A stretch of 40,528 nt of DNA from assembly GCA_005792635.1 (NCBI GenBank), contig SXRF01000012.1:1-40528 (forward strand). The letters run 5' to 3'. The stretch comes from Rickettsiales bacterium. Lineage in GTDB: Bacteria > Pseudomonadota > Alphaproteobacteria > Rickettsiales > SXRF01. Positions within the stretch are counted from its first letter, which is position 1, and each line of letters starts with the position of its first letter. Of the stretch, positions 34,132 through 40,528 are shown piece by piece. Below the pieces are notes generated by a model that did not search any database, had not been told where the DNA came from, and worked only from the letters and a program-made list of their open reading frames with translations. The translations under genes and the position numbers were made by a program.

Positions 34132-35783
34132 TATTTTGCGCCCCCACTTAAACTTAAATGCTCCGCCACAGGTCCAAGGGCGATGGCGGGAATATAGGTG
34201 AGAACGCCAATCATAATAACCACACCAACCAGCATTGAGGTGAATAGTGGCGTGTGCGTTGGCAGCGTTCCCACGCTGTTTGGCGTTATGTTTTTCGCGG
34301 CGAGTGAGCCAGCAATGGCAAGCACAGGAATAATCACAAAATACCGCCCAATGAACATGGCGATACCCAGCGCGATATTGTAAAATGGCGTATTGGCGGA
34401 AAGCCCTGCAAACGCGCTGCCGTTATTATTTCCTGCGGAGGCGAAGGCGTATAAAATTTCGGAAAATCCTTGTGCGCCGCCATTCAGGATGCCCGCCCTA
34501 CCCGCCTGCGTAGAAACGGCAATCGCCGTGCCGATTAGCACCACCATGGCAGGAACAAGGATAACAAGAGAGGCCATTTTTATCTCAAACACGCCGATTT
34601 TTTTGCCAAGATATTCAGGCGTGCGCCCCACCATCAGCCCACCGATGAATACGGTGAGGATTACGAACATCATCATACCATATAACCCGCTGCCCACGCC
34701 GCCGAAAATCACTTCGCCAAACTGCATAAGCATCAGCGGTACAAGCCCGCCCAGCGGCGAAAAAGAATCATGCATTGAATTCACCGAACCGTTAGAAGTC
34801 GCAGTTGTCGCCGCCGCCCACAGCGCGGAACTCGCCGCACCAAAACGAACCTCTTTACCCTCCATATTGCCCGCTGAAACATCAACCACGCTTGGCTCAA
34901 AATGCGGATTTGGCTTAAGCTCGCTCATTACAGCAAAGCTCATAAGCGGAATAAAAATAATCGCCATCGCCGCAACCATTGACCACCCTTGCCGCCTGTC
35001 GCCAACCATAACGCCAAAGCTATAGGCAAAAGCGGTGGGAATCAGCAAAATAGAAACAATCTGAAAGAAATTGGAAAGCGGAGTTGGATTTTCAAATGGA
35101 TGCGCACCATTGGCGTTAAAATAGCCGCCGCCATTGCTGCCCAACATTTTTATGGCGACTTGCGAAGATACTAAACCATGACCTAATTCCTGAACCACGC
35201 CCTGCGAAGCTAAAAACACCGCGAAAATTATTGATAATGGCAGCAGGATATAAAGCGTACCGCGCACCACATCCACATAAAAATTGCCAATGGTCGTCAT
35301 CTGCTTGCGAACAATACCGCGCACCAAAGCCGCCGCCACCGCCATACCCGTTGCGGCGGAAAGAAAATTCTGCACCACCAAGCCAGCAGTTTGGCTAAAC
35401 TGGCTTAACGCCACCTCGCCCGAATAGCTCTGCCAATTGCTGTTGGTTATAAAGCTAATCGCCGCATTAAAGGCGAGATCAGAAGGTAACCCAGAGAGTT
35501 CACGCGGGTTAAGTGGTAAAAAATTCTGAAAAACGAGGATAAAATACAGTAGTAAAAATCCAAAAAACCCAAGAATAAGGACGGCTTTTGCGTAGGAAGT
35601 CCAACTGGTTTCCATTGTTGGATTTACACCACAAACGCGGTAAATCCCCTGCTCCAGCCAGCCAAGCGGTTTTTCCAACCAGATTTTTCGCCCCATAAAC
35701 ACGCGGGCAATATATTTCCCCAACGGTTTTATAAATACGGCAACAACCGCCAAACACAAGGCAATATAGATAAATGATGACAT
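34131..35783 (-). CDS. kdpA: potassium-transporting ATPase subunit A
   Basis: KdpA is the channel-like, potassium-selective subunit (superfamily of K+ transporters) of KdpFABC. The 550-residue protein has about ten membrane helices. Selectivity-filter segments are visible: [61 protein letters not shown] and [15 protein letters not shown]. It follows kdpF and precedes kdpB with overlapping ends. Confidence 0.98.
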   Translation of the reverse strand: MSSFIYIALCLAVVAVFIKPLGKYIARVFMGRKIWLEKPLGWLEQGIYRVCGVNPTMETSWTSYAKAVLILGFFGFLLLYFILVFQNFLPLNPRELSGLPSDLAFNAAISFITNSNWQSYSGEVALSQFSQTAGLVVQNFLSAATGMAVAAALVRGIVRKQMTTIGNFYVDVVRGTLYILLPLSIIFAVFLASQGVVQELGHGLVSSQVAIKMLGSNGGGYFNANGAHPFENPTPLSNFFQIVSILLIPTAFAYSFGVMVGDRRQGWSMVAAMAIIFIPLMSFAVMSELKPNPHFEPSVVDVSAGNMEGKEVRFGAASSALWAAATTATSNGSVNSMHDSFSPLGGLVPLMLMQFGEVIFGGVGSGLYGMMMFVILTVFIGGLMVGRTPEYLGKKIGVFEIKMASLVILVPAMVVLIGTAIAVSTQAGRAGILNGGAQGFSEILYAFASAGNNNGSAFAGLSANTPFYNIALGIAMFIGRYFVIIPVLAIAGSLAAKNITPNSVGTLPTHTPLFTSMLVGVVIMIGVLTYIPAIALGPVAEHLSLSGGAK

Positions 35784-35810
35784 GATTTATTTCTTCTTGG
35801 TTGATAAAAA

Positions 35811-35894
35811 TCAGGGAAAAAGCTCTGGCTTGAGCAAGGAGACAATAAGATACGCCAGCAATGCAGCTGCCACTATGCCAATAACATATAGCAT
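35811..35894 (-). CDS. kdpF: potassium-transporting ATPase subunit F
   Basis: This 27-residue single-helix peptide (MLYVIGIVAAALLAY...LLKPELFP) matches KdpF, the small stabilising subunit that stands first in kdp operons. A strong ribosome binding site, AAAGGAGGAG, precedes ATG 35894. A longer open frame from 35999 exists, but its extra N-terminal part is unlike KdpF and ignores this site. No kdpD/kdpE sensor pair is in the window. Confidence 0.88.
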   Translation of the reverse strand: MLYVIGIVAAALLAYLIVSLLKPELFP

Positions 35895-36076
35895 GAACAC
35901 TACTCCTCCTTTAACGAGTGGCACAATAAGAGAAATGCAGCAGAAAAAAGGAACAAAGAAAGCCCCAGCGCAGCAAATGTAATAATCATAATTACTCACT
36001 AGTTAAGTCAAATATATTCTGCTAGTTTATGCCTGTGAATATACATGTCAATAGTCATCGTTAATATCAAAGGATA

Positions 36077-36565
36077 ATGTTGAATATGGATGAAAAATTT
36101 AATACCGAGAGTAAAACTTACGATGAAATCAAGATTGGAGACTGCGCCAGCCTTTCGCGCACCCTGACCAAGAAAGATATTTTGCTATTTGCCGCCGTGA
36201 CTGGTGATATGAACCCTGCACATCTAGACGAAGAATACGCAAAAACCGATATTTTTCATGGTGTAATCGGGCATGGTATGTGGACTGGCTCGCTGTTTTC
36301 CAGCTTGCTTGGAATGCAATTACCCGGTCTCGGGACGATTTACCTTGGGCAAACCCTTAAATTTTTGCGCCCTGTATATTTGAATGATACAGTAACGGCG
36401 CGGGCAGAGGTTATTGCTAAAGATGATAAATATAAGCGAATAACCCTAAAAACAACCTGCACCAACCAAAAAGGCGAAGTTGTTTTGGACGGTGAAGCCT
36501 TGGTGCGCCCACCACAGGAAAAAACCATCTGGAAATCCCTACCCGTTCCCTGCTTAGAACCATAG
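36077..36565 (+). CDS. MaoC-like (R)-specific enoyl-CoA hydratase (PhaJ-like)
   Basis: The 162-residue hot-dog-fold protein carries the hydratase-2 motif GDMNPAHLDEEYAKTDIFHGVIGHGM with catalytic Asp44 and His49. Such enzymes hydrate trans-2-enoyl-CoA to (R)-3-hydroxyacyl-CoA, linking fatty acid oxidation to polyhydroxyalkanoate synthesis. TIYLGQTLKFLRPVYLNDTVTARAEV is typical of the family. Two starts are possible, ATG 36077 and ATG 36086, both after AGGA. It converges on the 3-hydroxybutyrate dehydrogenase gene 27 bases away; a shared role in hydroxybutyrate metabolism is inferred. Confidence 0.85.
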   Translation: MLNMDEKFNTESKTYDEIKIGDCASLSRTLTKKDILLFAAVTGDMNPAHLDEEYAKTDIFHGVIGHGMWTGSLFSSLLGMQLPGLGTIYLGQTLKFLRPVYLNDTVTARAEVIAKDDKYKRITLKTTCTNQKGEVVLDGEALVRPPQEKTIWKSLPVPCLEP

Positions 36566-36592
36566 AAATCCCCTAGGTTCTATTGCGTGATT

Positions 36593-37375
36593 TTATTGCG
36601 CGAGCCAGCCGCCGTCCATCGTGATAATTTCGCCTGTCATTGAAGCACCATTGTCACCACATAAAAACACGATCATCGCGCCGATTTGCTCTGGTTTTAT
36701 GAAGCGTTTATTTGGCTGTTTTTCACCAAGCAAACGAGCTGTCGCTTCTTCCACGGAAATATTTTCGGCTTTGGCTTTATCGTCAATTTGCTTTTGCACC
36801 AAAGGCGTATGAACCCAAGCAGGGCAAATAGCGTTGCAAGTTATATTGCTTTCAGCATTTTCCAGCGCAACAACCTTGGTCAACCCTACAATTCCATGCT
36901 TCGCCGCCACATACGCCGCTTTGTTTTTTGATGCCACCAAACCATGCACCGAAGCAATATTTATTACACGACCGTAATTGTTTTTTTGCATACTCGGCAA
37001 AGCAGCTTTTACTGAATGAAAGGCTGAAGAAAGATTGATGGCAATAATCGCGTCCCATTTTTCCTCAGGAAATTCCTCAACTGGCGCGGTGAACTGAATT
37101 CCAGCGTTGTTGACCAAAATATCGCAACTACCAAAAACTCGTTGCGCTTGCGAAATCATTCCCGCAATTTCAGCGGGTTTTGTCATATCCGCAGGCGAAT
37201 AATCCACTTGTATCTTGTATGTTTGTTGCAATTCCCGAACTAGCGCATCAATCGCCGCCTTTTCACCAAAACCATTAAGCAGAATATTACAACCAGCCTC
37301 TGCCAAGCTGTGGGCAATCGCCAGCCCGATGCCGCTGGTTGAACCTGTAACAATCGCGTTTTTGCCTTTTATCAT
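36593..37375 (-). CDS. bdhA: D-3-hydroxybutyrate dehydrogenase
   Basis: This short-chain dehydrogenase interconverts 3-hydroxybutyrate and acetoacetate with NAD+. The 260-residue protein has the cofactor motif TGSTSGIG (10-17), NNAGIQ (89-94) and the catalytic triad S142, Y155 and K159 (ASVHGLVASKNKAAYVAAKHG). NAICPAWVHTPLVQKQI is typical of hydroxybutyrate dehydrogenases. It likely works with the neighbouring hydratase in polyhydroxybutyrate turnover. AAGGGG precedes ATG 37375, and a Fur-box-like site overlaps its presumed promoter. Confidence 0.93.
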   Translation of the reverse strand: MIKGKNAIVTGSTSGIGLAIAHSLAEAGCNILLNGFGEKAAIDALVRELQQTYKIQVDYSPADMTKPAEIAGMISQAQRVFGSCDILVNNAGIQFTAPVEEFPEEKWDAIIAINLSSAFHSVKAALPSMQKNNYGRVINIASVHGLVASKNKAAYVAAKHGIVGLTKVVALENAESNITCNAICPAWVHTPLVQKQIDDKAKAENISVEEATARLLGEKQPNKRFIKPEQIGAMIVFLCGDNGASMTGEIITMDGGWLAQ

Positions 37376-37386
37376 ATTATTGCCCC

Positions 37387-37409
37387 TTGCGAATGATTAT
37401 CAATTGCAA
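37387..37409. promoter_or_regulatory. Fur-box-like site 3, in front of bdhA
   Basis: The 23-bp site begins TTGCGAATGATTATC and ends AATTGCAA. It lies 12 to 34 bases upstream of the bdhA ATG on the minus strand and includes a possible -10 box (GATAAT). It has the best match of the three sites to classical Fur boxes. Confidence 0.5.
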
Positions 37410-37536
37410 ACAAAAAACTGCTGTTTATTTTGCCAATTTTTATTACTATATTTTTACCAAAATTCCCACTTTCCCAATCCATATAGCAACCATAGCATTA
37501 AAAAACCTGCCATGCTAGTAGGTTCTTGCCTATGAC

Positions 37537-37685
37537 TAGGTTCTGTTTAGGAATTCTACTATAGCTTGCTGCAAATGGTAGTTTCCTGTGCTTCCGTTGC
37601 TCATGTACTTAGTGTACACTGCGCTACGGTTCTCGGAAACCACCATTTTCGCTTGCGCCATAGCGAATTCCTCAAAAAGAACCTA
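37537..37685. mobile_element. MITE-like palindromic element, copy 2
   Basis: 149 bp nearly identical to 28820-28967, with ends TAGGTTCTGTTTAGGAATTC and GAATTCCTCAAAAAGAACCTA. The right end forms the TAG stop codon of metG on the minus strand. A solitary TAGGTTCT at 37517-37524 lies just upstream and may be a remnant of a second end. Confidence 0.88.
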
Positions 37686-39230
37686 CTCCTTCTCCACAAA
37701 TCTTGGGAATACTGGCTCTGGCGGCGGAAGTGTTGTACCAGCCAGCAATGCGGAATCTGCCGATAAATTTGTGAAACCGCGCTTTTCTTGCGGGATTGCC
37801 AGCAAATCCAAAATCTTGCTAGCAGAAGTTGGGATAAATGGTTGAATCATAATGGCGATGCAGCGAATCCCCTCCAGCAAATGATAGAGCGTGGCGTTCA
37901 TCAGCCGTTCGTCTATTTTCTTTTGTTTCCACGGGGCTTTGGTGTCAATATAGTTGTTCGCCTCGCTGGCAATGGAGACAATGTCGGCGATTATATCGTT
38001 GAATTCACAAGCCATATAGCGATTTGCCACGGCTTTTGGCGTGTCGGCATTGGTCACATAGATTTTATCCAAAAACTGCAAATCAAGCTCGTCTTTACTA
38101 ACCCCATCAGCATCTGGAACTTGTGCGCCGCAATTTTTGGCAACCATGGAGAGCGTGCGCTGCGCCAGATTACCGATATTATTCGCCAGCTCACTATTTA
38201 TCACCGCCACCATGCGCTCACGCGAGAAATTCCCATCATTGCCAAACGGCACTTCGCGCATCAAAAACCATCTTGTTTGATCCAGCCCGAACTGCGCCAC
38301 TAAATCGGCTGGCGCAACCACATTGCCCAGCGATTTACTCATTTTTTCGCCCTCAATCGTCCACCAGCCATGCGCGAAGATTTTGTCAGGCAGCGGCAGC
38401 TCCGCCGCCATCAAAAATGCTGGCCAATATACGGAGTGAAAACGGATAATATCCTTGCCCACCATGTGCATCTTGTAGCCATTCTGCCAAAAATCCACAT
38501 AATCCGCTGCCCCAGTGTCAGGATAACCCAACGCGGAAAGATAGTTAGTCAGCGCGTCCAGCCACACATACATGATGTGTTCAGGCGCGGAAGGCACGGT
38601 AATTCCCCAAGAAAAGCTGGTGCGCGAGATGGAAAGGTCACGCAATCCACCGCGCACAAAGCTGATTATTTCGTTGCGACGGCTGGCGGGCGCGATAAAA
38701 TCTGGATTTGCCTCATAATATGCAAGGAGTTTCTCACCCCATTTGGAAAGGTCAAAGAAATAGCTTGGCTCTTCCACCCACTCAATATCCGCGCCAGTTG
38801 GGGCTTTGCCGCCGACCAGCTCACTTTCCTGATAATACGCCTCATCACGCACGCTATACCATCCCGCATAGCTGCCGAGGTAAATATGCCCGCGTTCAAG
38901 CATTTTCTGCCAAATCGCCTGCGCGGATTTGATATGGCGAGGCTCGGTGGTGCGGATAAAATCATTATTGCTAATGTTCATCAGGCTTGCCAGATCGCGG
39001 AAATGCTGGGATACGCCGTCCACGAATTCCTGCGGCGCGACACCCGCCTTTTCCGCCGATTTTTCCACCTTCTGCCCGTGTTCATCCGTCCCTGTCAGGA
39101 ATTTCACCTTTTTCCCCGACAAACGGTTAAACCGCGCCAACACATCGCAAGCAACAGAAGTGTAAGCATGCCCCAAATGCGGGCGGTCATTCACATAATA
39201 AATCGGCGTGGTTATGTAGAAATTATTCAC
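37683..39230 (-). CDS. metG: methionyl-tRNA synthetase
   Basis: The enzyme charges tRNA-Met. The 515-residue protein is the short form, without the C-terminal tRNA-binding extension. It has the HIGH motif as HLGH (18-21), KMSKS (296-300), the LTGTDEHGQKVEKSAEKAG segment and WLDALTNYLSALGYPD. The C-terminal anticodon-binding helices include CEFNDIIADIVSIASEANNYIDTKAPW. Its stop codon is part of a MITE-like element. It is downstream of hicAB in the same direction. Confidence 0.97.
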   Translation of the reverse strand: MNNFYITTPIYYVNDRPHLGHAYTSVACDVLARFNRLSGKKVKFLTGTDEHGQKVEKSAEKAGVAPQEFVDGVSQHFRDLASLMNISNNDFIRTTEPRHIKSAQAIWQKMLERGHIYLGSYAGWYSVRDEAYYQESELVGGKAPTGADIEWVEEPSYFFDLSKWGEKLLAYYEANPDFIAPASRRNEIISFVRGGLRDLSISRTSFSWGITVPSAPEHIMYVWLDALTNYLSALGYPDTGAADYVDFWQNGYKMHMVGKDIIRFHSVYWPAFLMAAELPLPDKIFAHGWWTIEGEKMSKSLGNVVAPADLVAQFGLDQTRWFLMREVPFGNDGNFSRERMVAVINSELANNIGNLAQRTLSMVAKNCGAQVPDADGVSKDELDLQFLDKIYVTNADTPKAVANRYMACEFNDIIADIVSIASEANNYIDTKAPWKQKKIDERLMNATLYHLLEGIRCIAIMIQPFIPTSASKILDLLAIPQEKRGFTNLSADSALLAGTTLPPPEPVFPRFVEKE

Positions 39231-39248
39231 TAAAGTTTTCCTCGTTAA

Positions 39249-39671
39249 TCAAGCTAGGCGAATTTCTAGCGTACGCCCCAAAGCTTTGGCAGCGGCTTGT
39301 AGTTGCGAAAGTACAGAAGCATGAACTGGAGAAAACATTCGGTCAATTTGTTTTTGATTAACACCAAGCGCACGAGCTAAATCCGCTTTACGCTTTCCTT
39401 GTCGCTGCATTTCCATAAATAGCGCAACCTTCGCCGCAAGCAAAGGTGGCAAAGAAACGAAAGAATTGCCAGCGTCACAATCCTTTGGGTTTGGCAACTC
39501 ATCACCATCCGCCAGAGCAGAAGCGATCACCTCGGTTAGCATTTTTGCAGCTTCGGACTTGGCTTCTTCTTTGGTTGAACCAGCACACGCCCCCTGAAAC
39601 CTGCCATTGGGATGGCTTAGAGTCGCGATATATTCGCCTTCAATCTTCTCAATTAATATTGGGTAACGCAT
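39249..39671 (-). CDS. hicB: HicB-type antitoxin with C-terminal helix-turn-helix
   Basis: The 140-residue protein has the HicB partial RNase-H-like fold (YPILIEKIEGEYIATLSHPNGRFQGACAGSTKEEAKSEAAKML). An XRE-type helix-turn-helix follows (GKRKADLARALGVNQKQIDRMFSP). It neutralises HicA and is expected to repress the operon through the helix-turn-helix. It lies nine bases behind hicA. Confidence 0.9.
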   Translation of the reverse strand: MRYPILIEKIEGEYIATLSHPNGRFQGACAGSTKEEAKSEAAKMLTEVIASALADGDELPNPKDCDAGNSFVSLPPLLAAKVALFMEMQRQGKRKADLARALGVNQKQIDRMFSPVHASVLSQLQAAAKALGRTLEIRLA

Positions 39672-39680
39672 AAGCCGCCT

Positions 39681-39866
39681 CTATTTCAAACCAAGTTGTT
39701 TTTTAATGGCATTAACCAAACCATTCCCAATTTCTTTACTGCCATGAAAAGGCATAACAGTTTTTCTGCCATTATAGTGAATTGTTATATGTCCACCTTT
39801 TCCGCGTCCTTCTTCAAAAGCACAGCCTTGTTCTTTAAGCCATTTTTTGAATTCGCTATATTTCAT
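39681..39866 (-). CDS. hicA: HicA-type mRNA interferase toxin
   Basis: The 61-residue protein has the double-stranded RNA-binding-like HicA fold: MKYSEFKKWLKEQGC, GGHITIHYNGRKTVMPFHGSKEIGNGLVNAIKKQLGL. The catalytic histidine is in GGHITI. HicA cleaves mRNA when free of HicB. ATG 39866 with GAGGTG upstream is preferred over a longer frame from 39902, because the promoter lies in that extension. Confidence 0.92.
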   Translation of the reverse strand: MKYSEFKKWLKEQGCAFEEGRGKGGHITIHYNGRKTVMPFHGSKEIGNGLVNAIKKQLGLK

Positions 39867-39879
39867 CGCAGCACCTCGG

Positions 39880-39909
39880 ATTGTATGGCATATATGTCGC
39901 AATTGTCAA
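39880..39909 (-). promoter_or_regulatory. promoter of hicAB with operator in the spacer
   Basis: On the minus strand TTGACA (complement of 39904-39909) and TACAAT (complement of 39880-39885) are 18 bases apart, a near-consensus sigma-70 promoter. The 12-bp near palindrome GACATATATGCC (complement of 39887-39898) lies between the two boxes. Confidence 0.75.
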
Positions 39910-39919
39910 GCCATAAATA

Positions 39920-39933
39920 AGACATAAATGTCT
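39920..39933. promoter_or_regulatory. second HicB operator candidate
   Basis: AGACATAAATGTCT is a perfect 6-bp inverted repeat around AA. It shares GACATANATGYC with the site at 39887-39898, whose centre is 34 bp away, about three helical turns. Cooperative binding of HicB is plausible. Confidence 0.55.
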
Positions 39934-39935
39934 AG

Positions 39936-40528
39936 TTATCCCCTCCGCAGCGGGCGGTATTTTACCTTGGTTGGGGTGAGGACATCAACGCCGAGGCGGC
40001 GTTTTAGGTCGGCTTCATAGGCTTCATAGTTGCCTTCAAACCATTCCACATGGCTGTCGCCCTCAAAGGCGAGGATATGGGTGGCGATGCGGTCTAAGAA
40101 CCACCTGTCATGCGAAATCACCACCGCGCAACCCGCAAAATCAAGCAAAGCGTCTTCCAGCGCACGCAAAGTTTCCACATCAAGATCATTGGGAGGTTCG
40201 TCAAGCAGCAGAACATGATGCTCTTTTTTCAGCATCTTGGCTCGGGGGACGCGGTTGCGCTCACCGCCTGAAAGCATGCCAACTTTTTTCTGTTGGTCAG
40301 AGCCTTTGAAATTGAAGCTGGAGCAATAAGCGCGGGATTTAACCAGCTTTTTGCCGAGCATGATTTCCTCATCCCCGCCTGAAATTTCCTCCCACACAGT
40401 TTTTTTATCATCCAGAGCATCGCGCGATTGGTCAACATAGCCGAGCTTCACTGATTCGCCGACGACGAATGTTCCGCCATCAGGTTTTTCTACGCCCGTA
40501 ATCATTTTGAACAGGGTGGTTTTACCCG
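39936..40528 (-). CDS. ettA: energy-dependent translational throttle protein EttA, 3' part
   Basis: EttA is an ABC-F protein that binds the ribosomal E site and gates translation according to ATP/ADP. The window holds the second ABC domain, starting inside Walker A ([11 protein letters not shown]) and running to the stop; the 5' part lies outside. Visible are [41 protein letters not shown], Walker [28 protein letters not shown] and the C-terminal [18 protein letters not shown]. Two usually invariant spots differ: DEPPNDLD instead of DEPTNDLD, and RVPRAKML instead of RVHLAKML. Confidence 0.93.
   Translation of the reverse strand, partial: GKTTLFKMITGVEKPDGGTFVVGESVKLGYVDQSRDALDDKKTVWEEISGGDEEIMLGKKLVKSRAYCSSFNFKGSDQQKKVGMLSGGERNRVPRAKMLKKEHHVLLLDEPPNDLDVETLRALEDALLDFAGCAVVISHDRWFLDRIATHILAFEGDSHVEWFEGNYEAYEADLKRRLGVDVLTPTKVKYRPLRRG

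Noticed and set aside
36557-36590. AGAACC...GGTTCT inverted pair between the hydratase and bdhA
   Set aside because: The arms match the ends of the MITE-like element, but only about 30 bases are present and no T run follows. I cannot decide between a remnant and chance.
37566-37845. Small plus-strand ORFs at the end of metG
   Set aside because: They lie in the MITE-like element and on the opposite strand of metG; the same apparent peptide appears in the other copy of the element.
38370-39233. 287-codon plus-strand ORF opposite metG
   Set aside because: It is the antisense shadow of a fully conserved methionyl-tRNA synthetase gene and has no recognisable motifs.
1-40528. CRISPR arrays, rRNA or tRNA genes
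   Set aside because: No regularly spaced direct repeats, no rRNA signatures and no tRNA cloverleaf were found; the only tRNA-like structure is the tmRNA acceptor piece.

Overview
The window is a dense piece of an alphaproteobacterial chromosome of moderate GC with AT-rich intergenic spacers. The assignment rests on several signs: a circularly permuted (two-piece) tmRNA gene whose tag carries the alphaproteobacterial ANDN signature, the alphaproteobacterial type of SspB, DivK and PleD cell-cycle regulators, a class II (CP4-like) EPSP synthase, and the gene order nuo-birA-coaX. Biosynthetic genes (argC, aroA, coaX), Kdp potassium uptake, polyhydroxybutyrate-type genes and a flagellar-type ATPase argue against an extremely reduced endosymbiont. 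Many palindromic intergenic repeats, two toxin-antitoxin modules, an ankyrin protein and orphan proteins suggest a plastic, possibly host- or biofilm-associated genome. I cannot place it below class.

Layout. 1-6419 (+): end of the complex I operon (nuoI partial, an extra 61-codon membrane ORF, nuoJ, a palindromic insert, nuoK, L, M, N), then birA and coaX. 8014-9333: ahcY. 9408-10859: parDE toxin-antitoxin joined by a 4-base overlap to era. 10849-14254 (-): a 70-residue orphan with a very strong ribosome binding site, a secreted right-handed beta-helix protein, and two small orphan genes, one of them frameshifted. 14485-17620: zur facing a zinc importer operon (a 29-codon leader ORF, znuC, znuB, znuA) with a Zur-box-like palindrome between them. 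17683-19419 (-): a large orphan protein with an internally duplicated domain. 19772-21790 (+): an aroA-cmk gene fusion. 21792-24579 (-): an alpha-CTD-like orphan, then ssrA (tmRNA), sspB, an orphan and tadA. 24837-28822 (+): divK, pleD, an ankyrin protein and argC. 29310-35894 (-): fliI, an orphan, and kdpFABC read in the order F, A, B, C on the minus strand. 36077-37375: a MaoC/PhaJ-like hydratase and 3-hydroxybutyrate dehydrogenase. 37683-40528 (-): metG, hicAB, and the 3' part of ettA.

How it fits together. The most coherent functional neighbourhood is ribosome rescue and tag-directed proteolysis. The permuted ssrA gene sits just upstream of sspB, whose product hands ssrA-tagged proteins to ClpXP. 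The encoded tag contains the AANDN adaptor motif twice in tandem, and the spacer between the two tmRNA pieces is a long imperfect palindrome. Zinc uptake (zur/znu) and potassium uptake (kdp) are self-contained transport units. Several palindromic repeat families lie between genes, and two copies of a 148-149 bp MITE-like element each supply the TAG stop codon of the neighbouring gene (argC, metG). Three 23-bp Fur-box-like sites share a core, and one lies directly in front of the 3-hydroxybutyrate dehydrogenase gene.

Limits. All assignments come from reading motifs by eye. No searches or folding programs were run, and orphan genes are left without invented functions.
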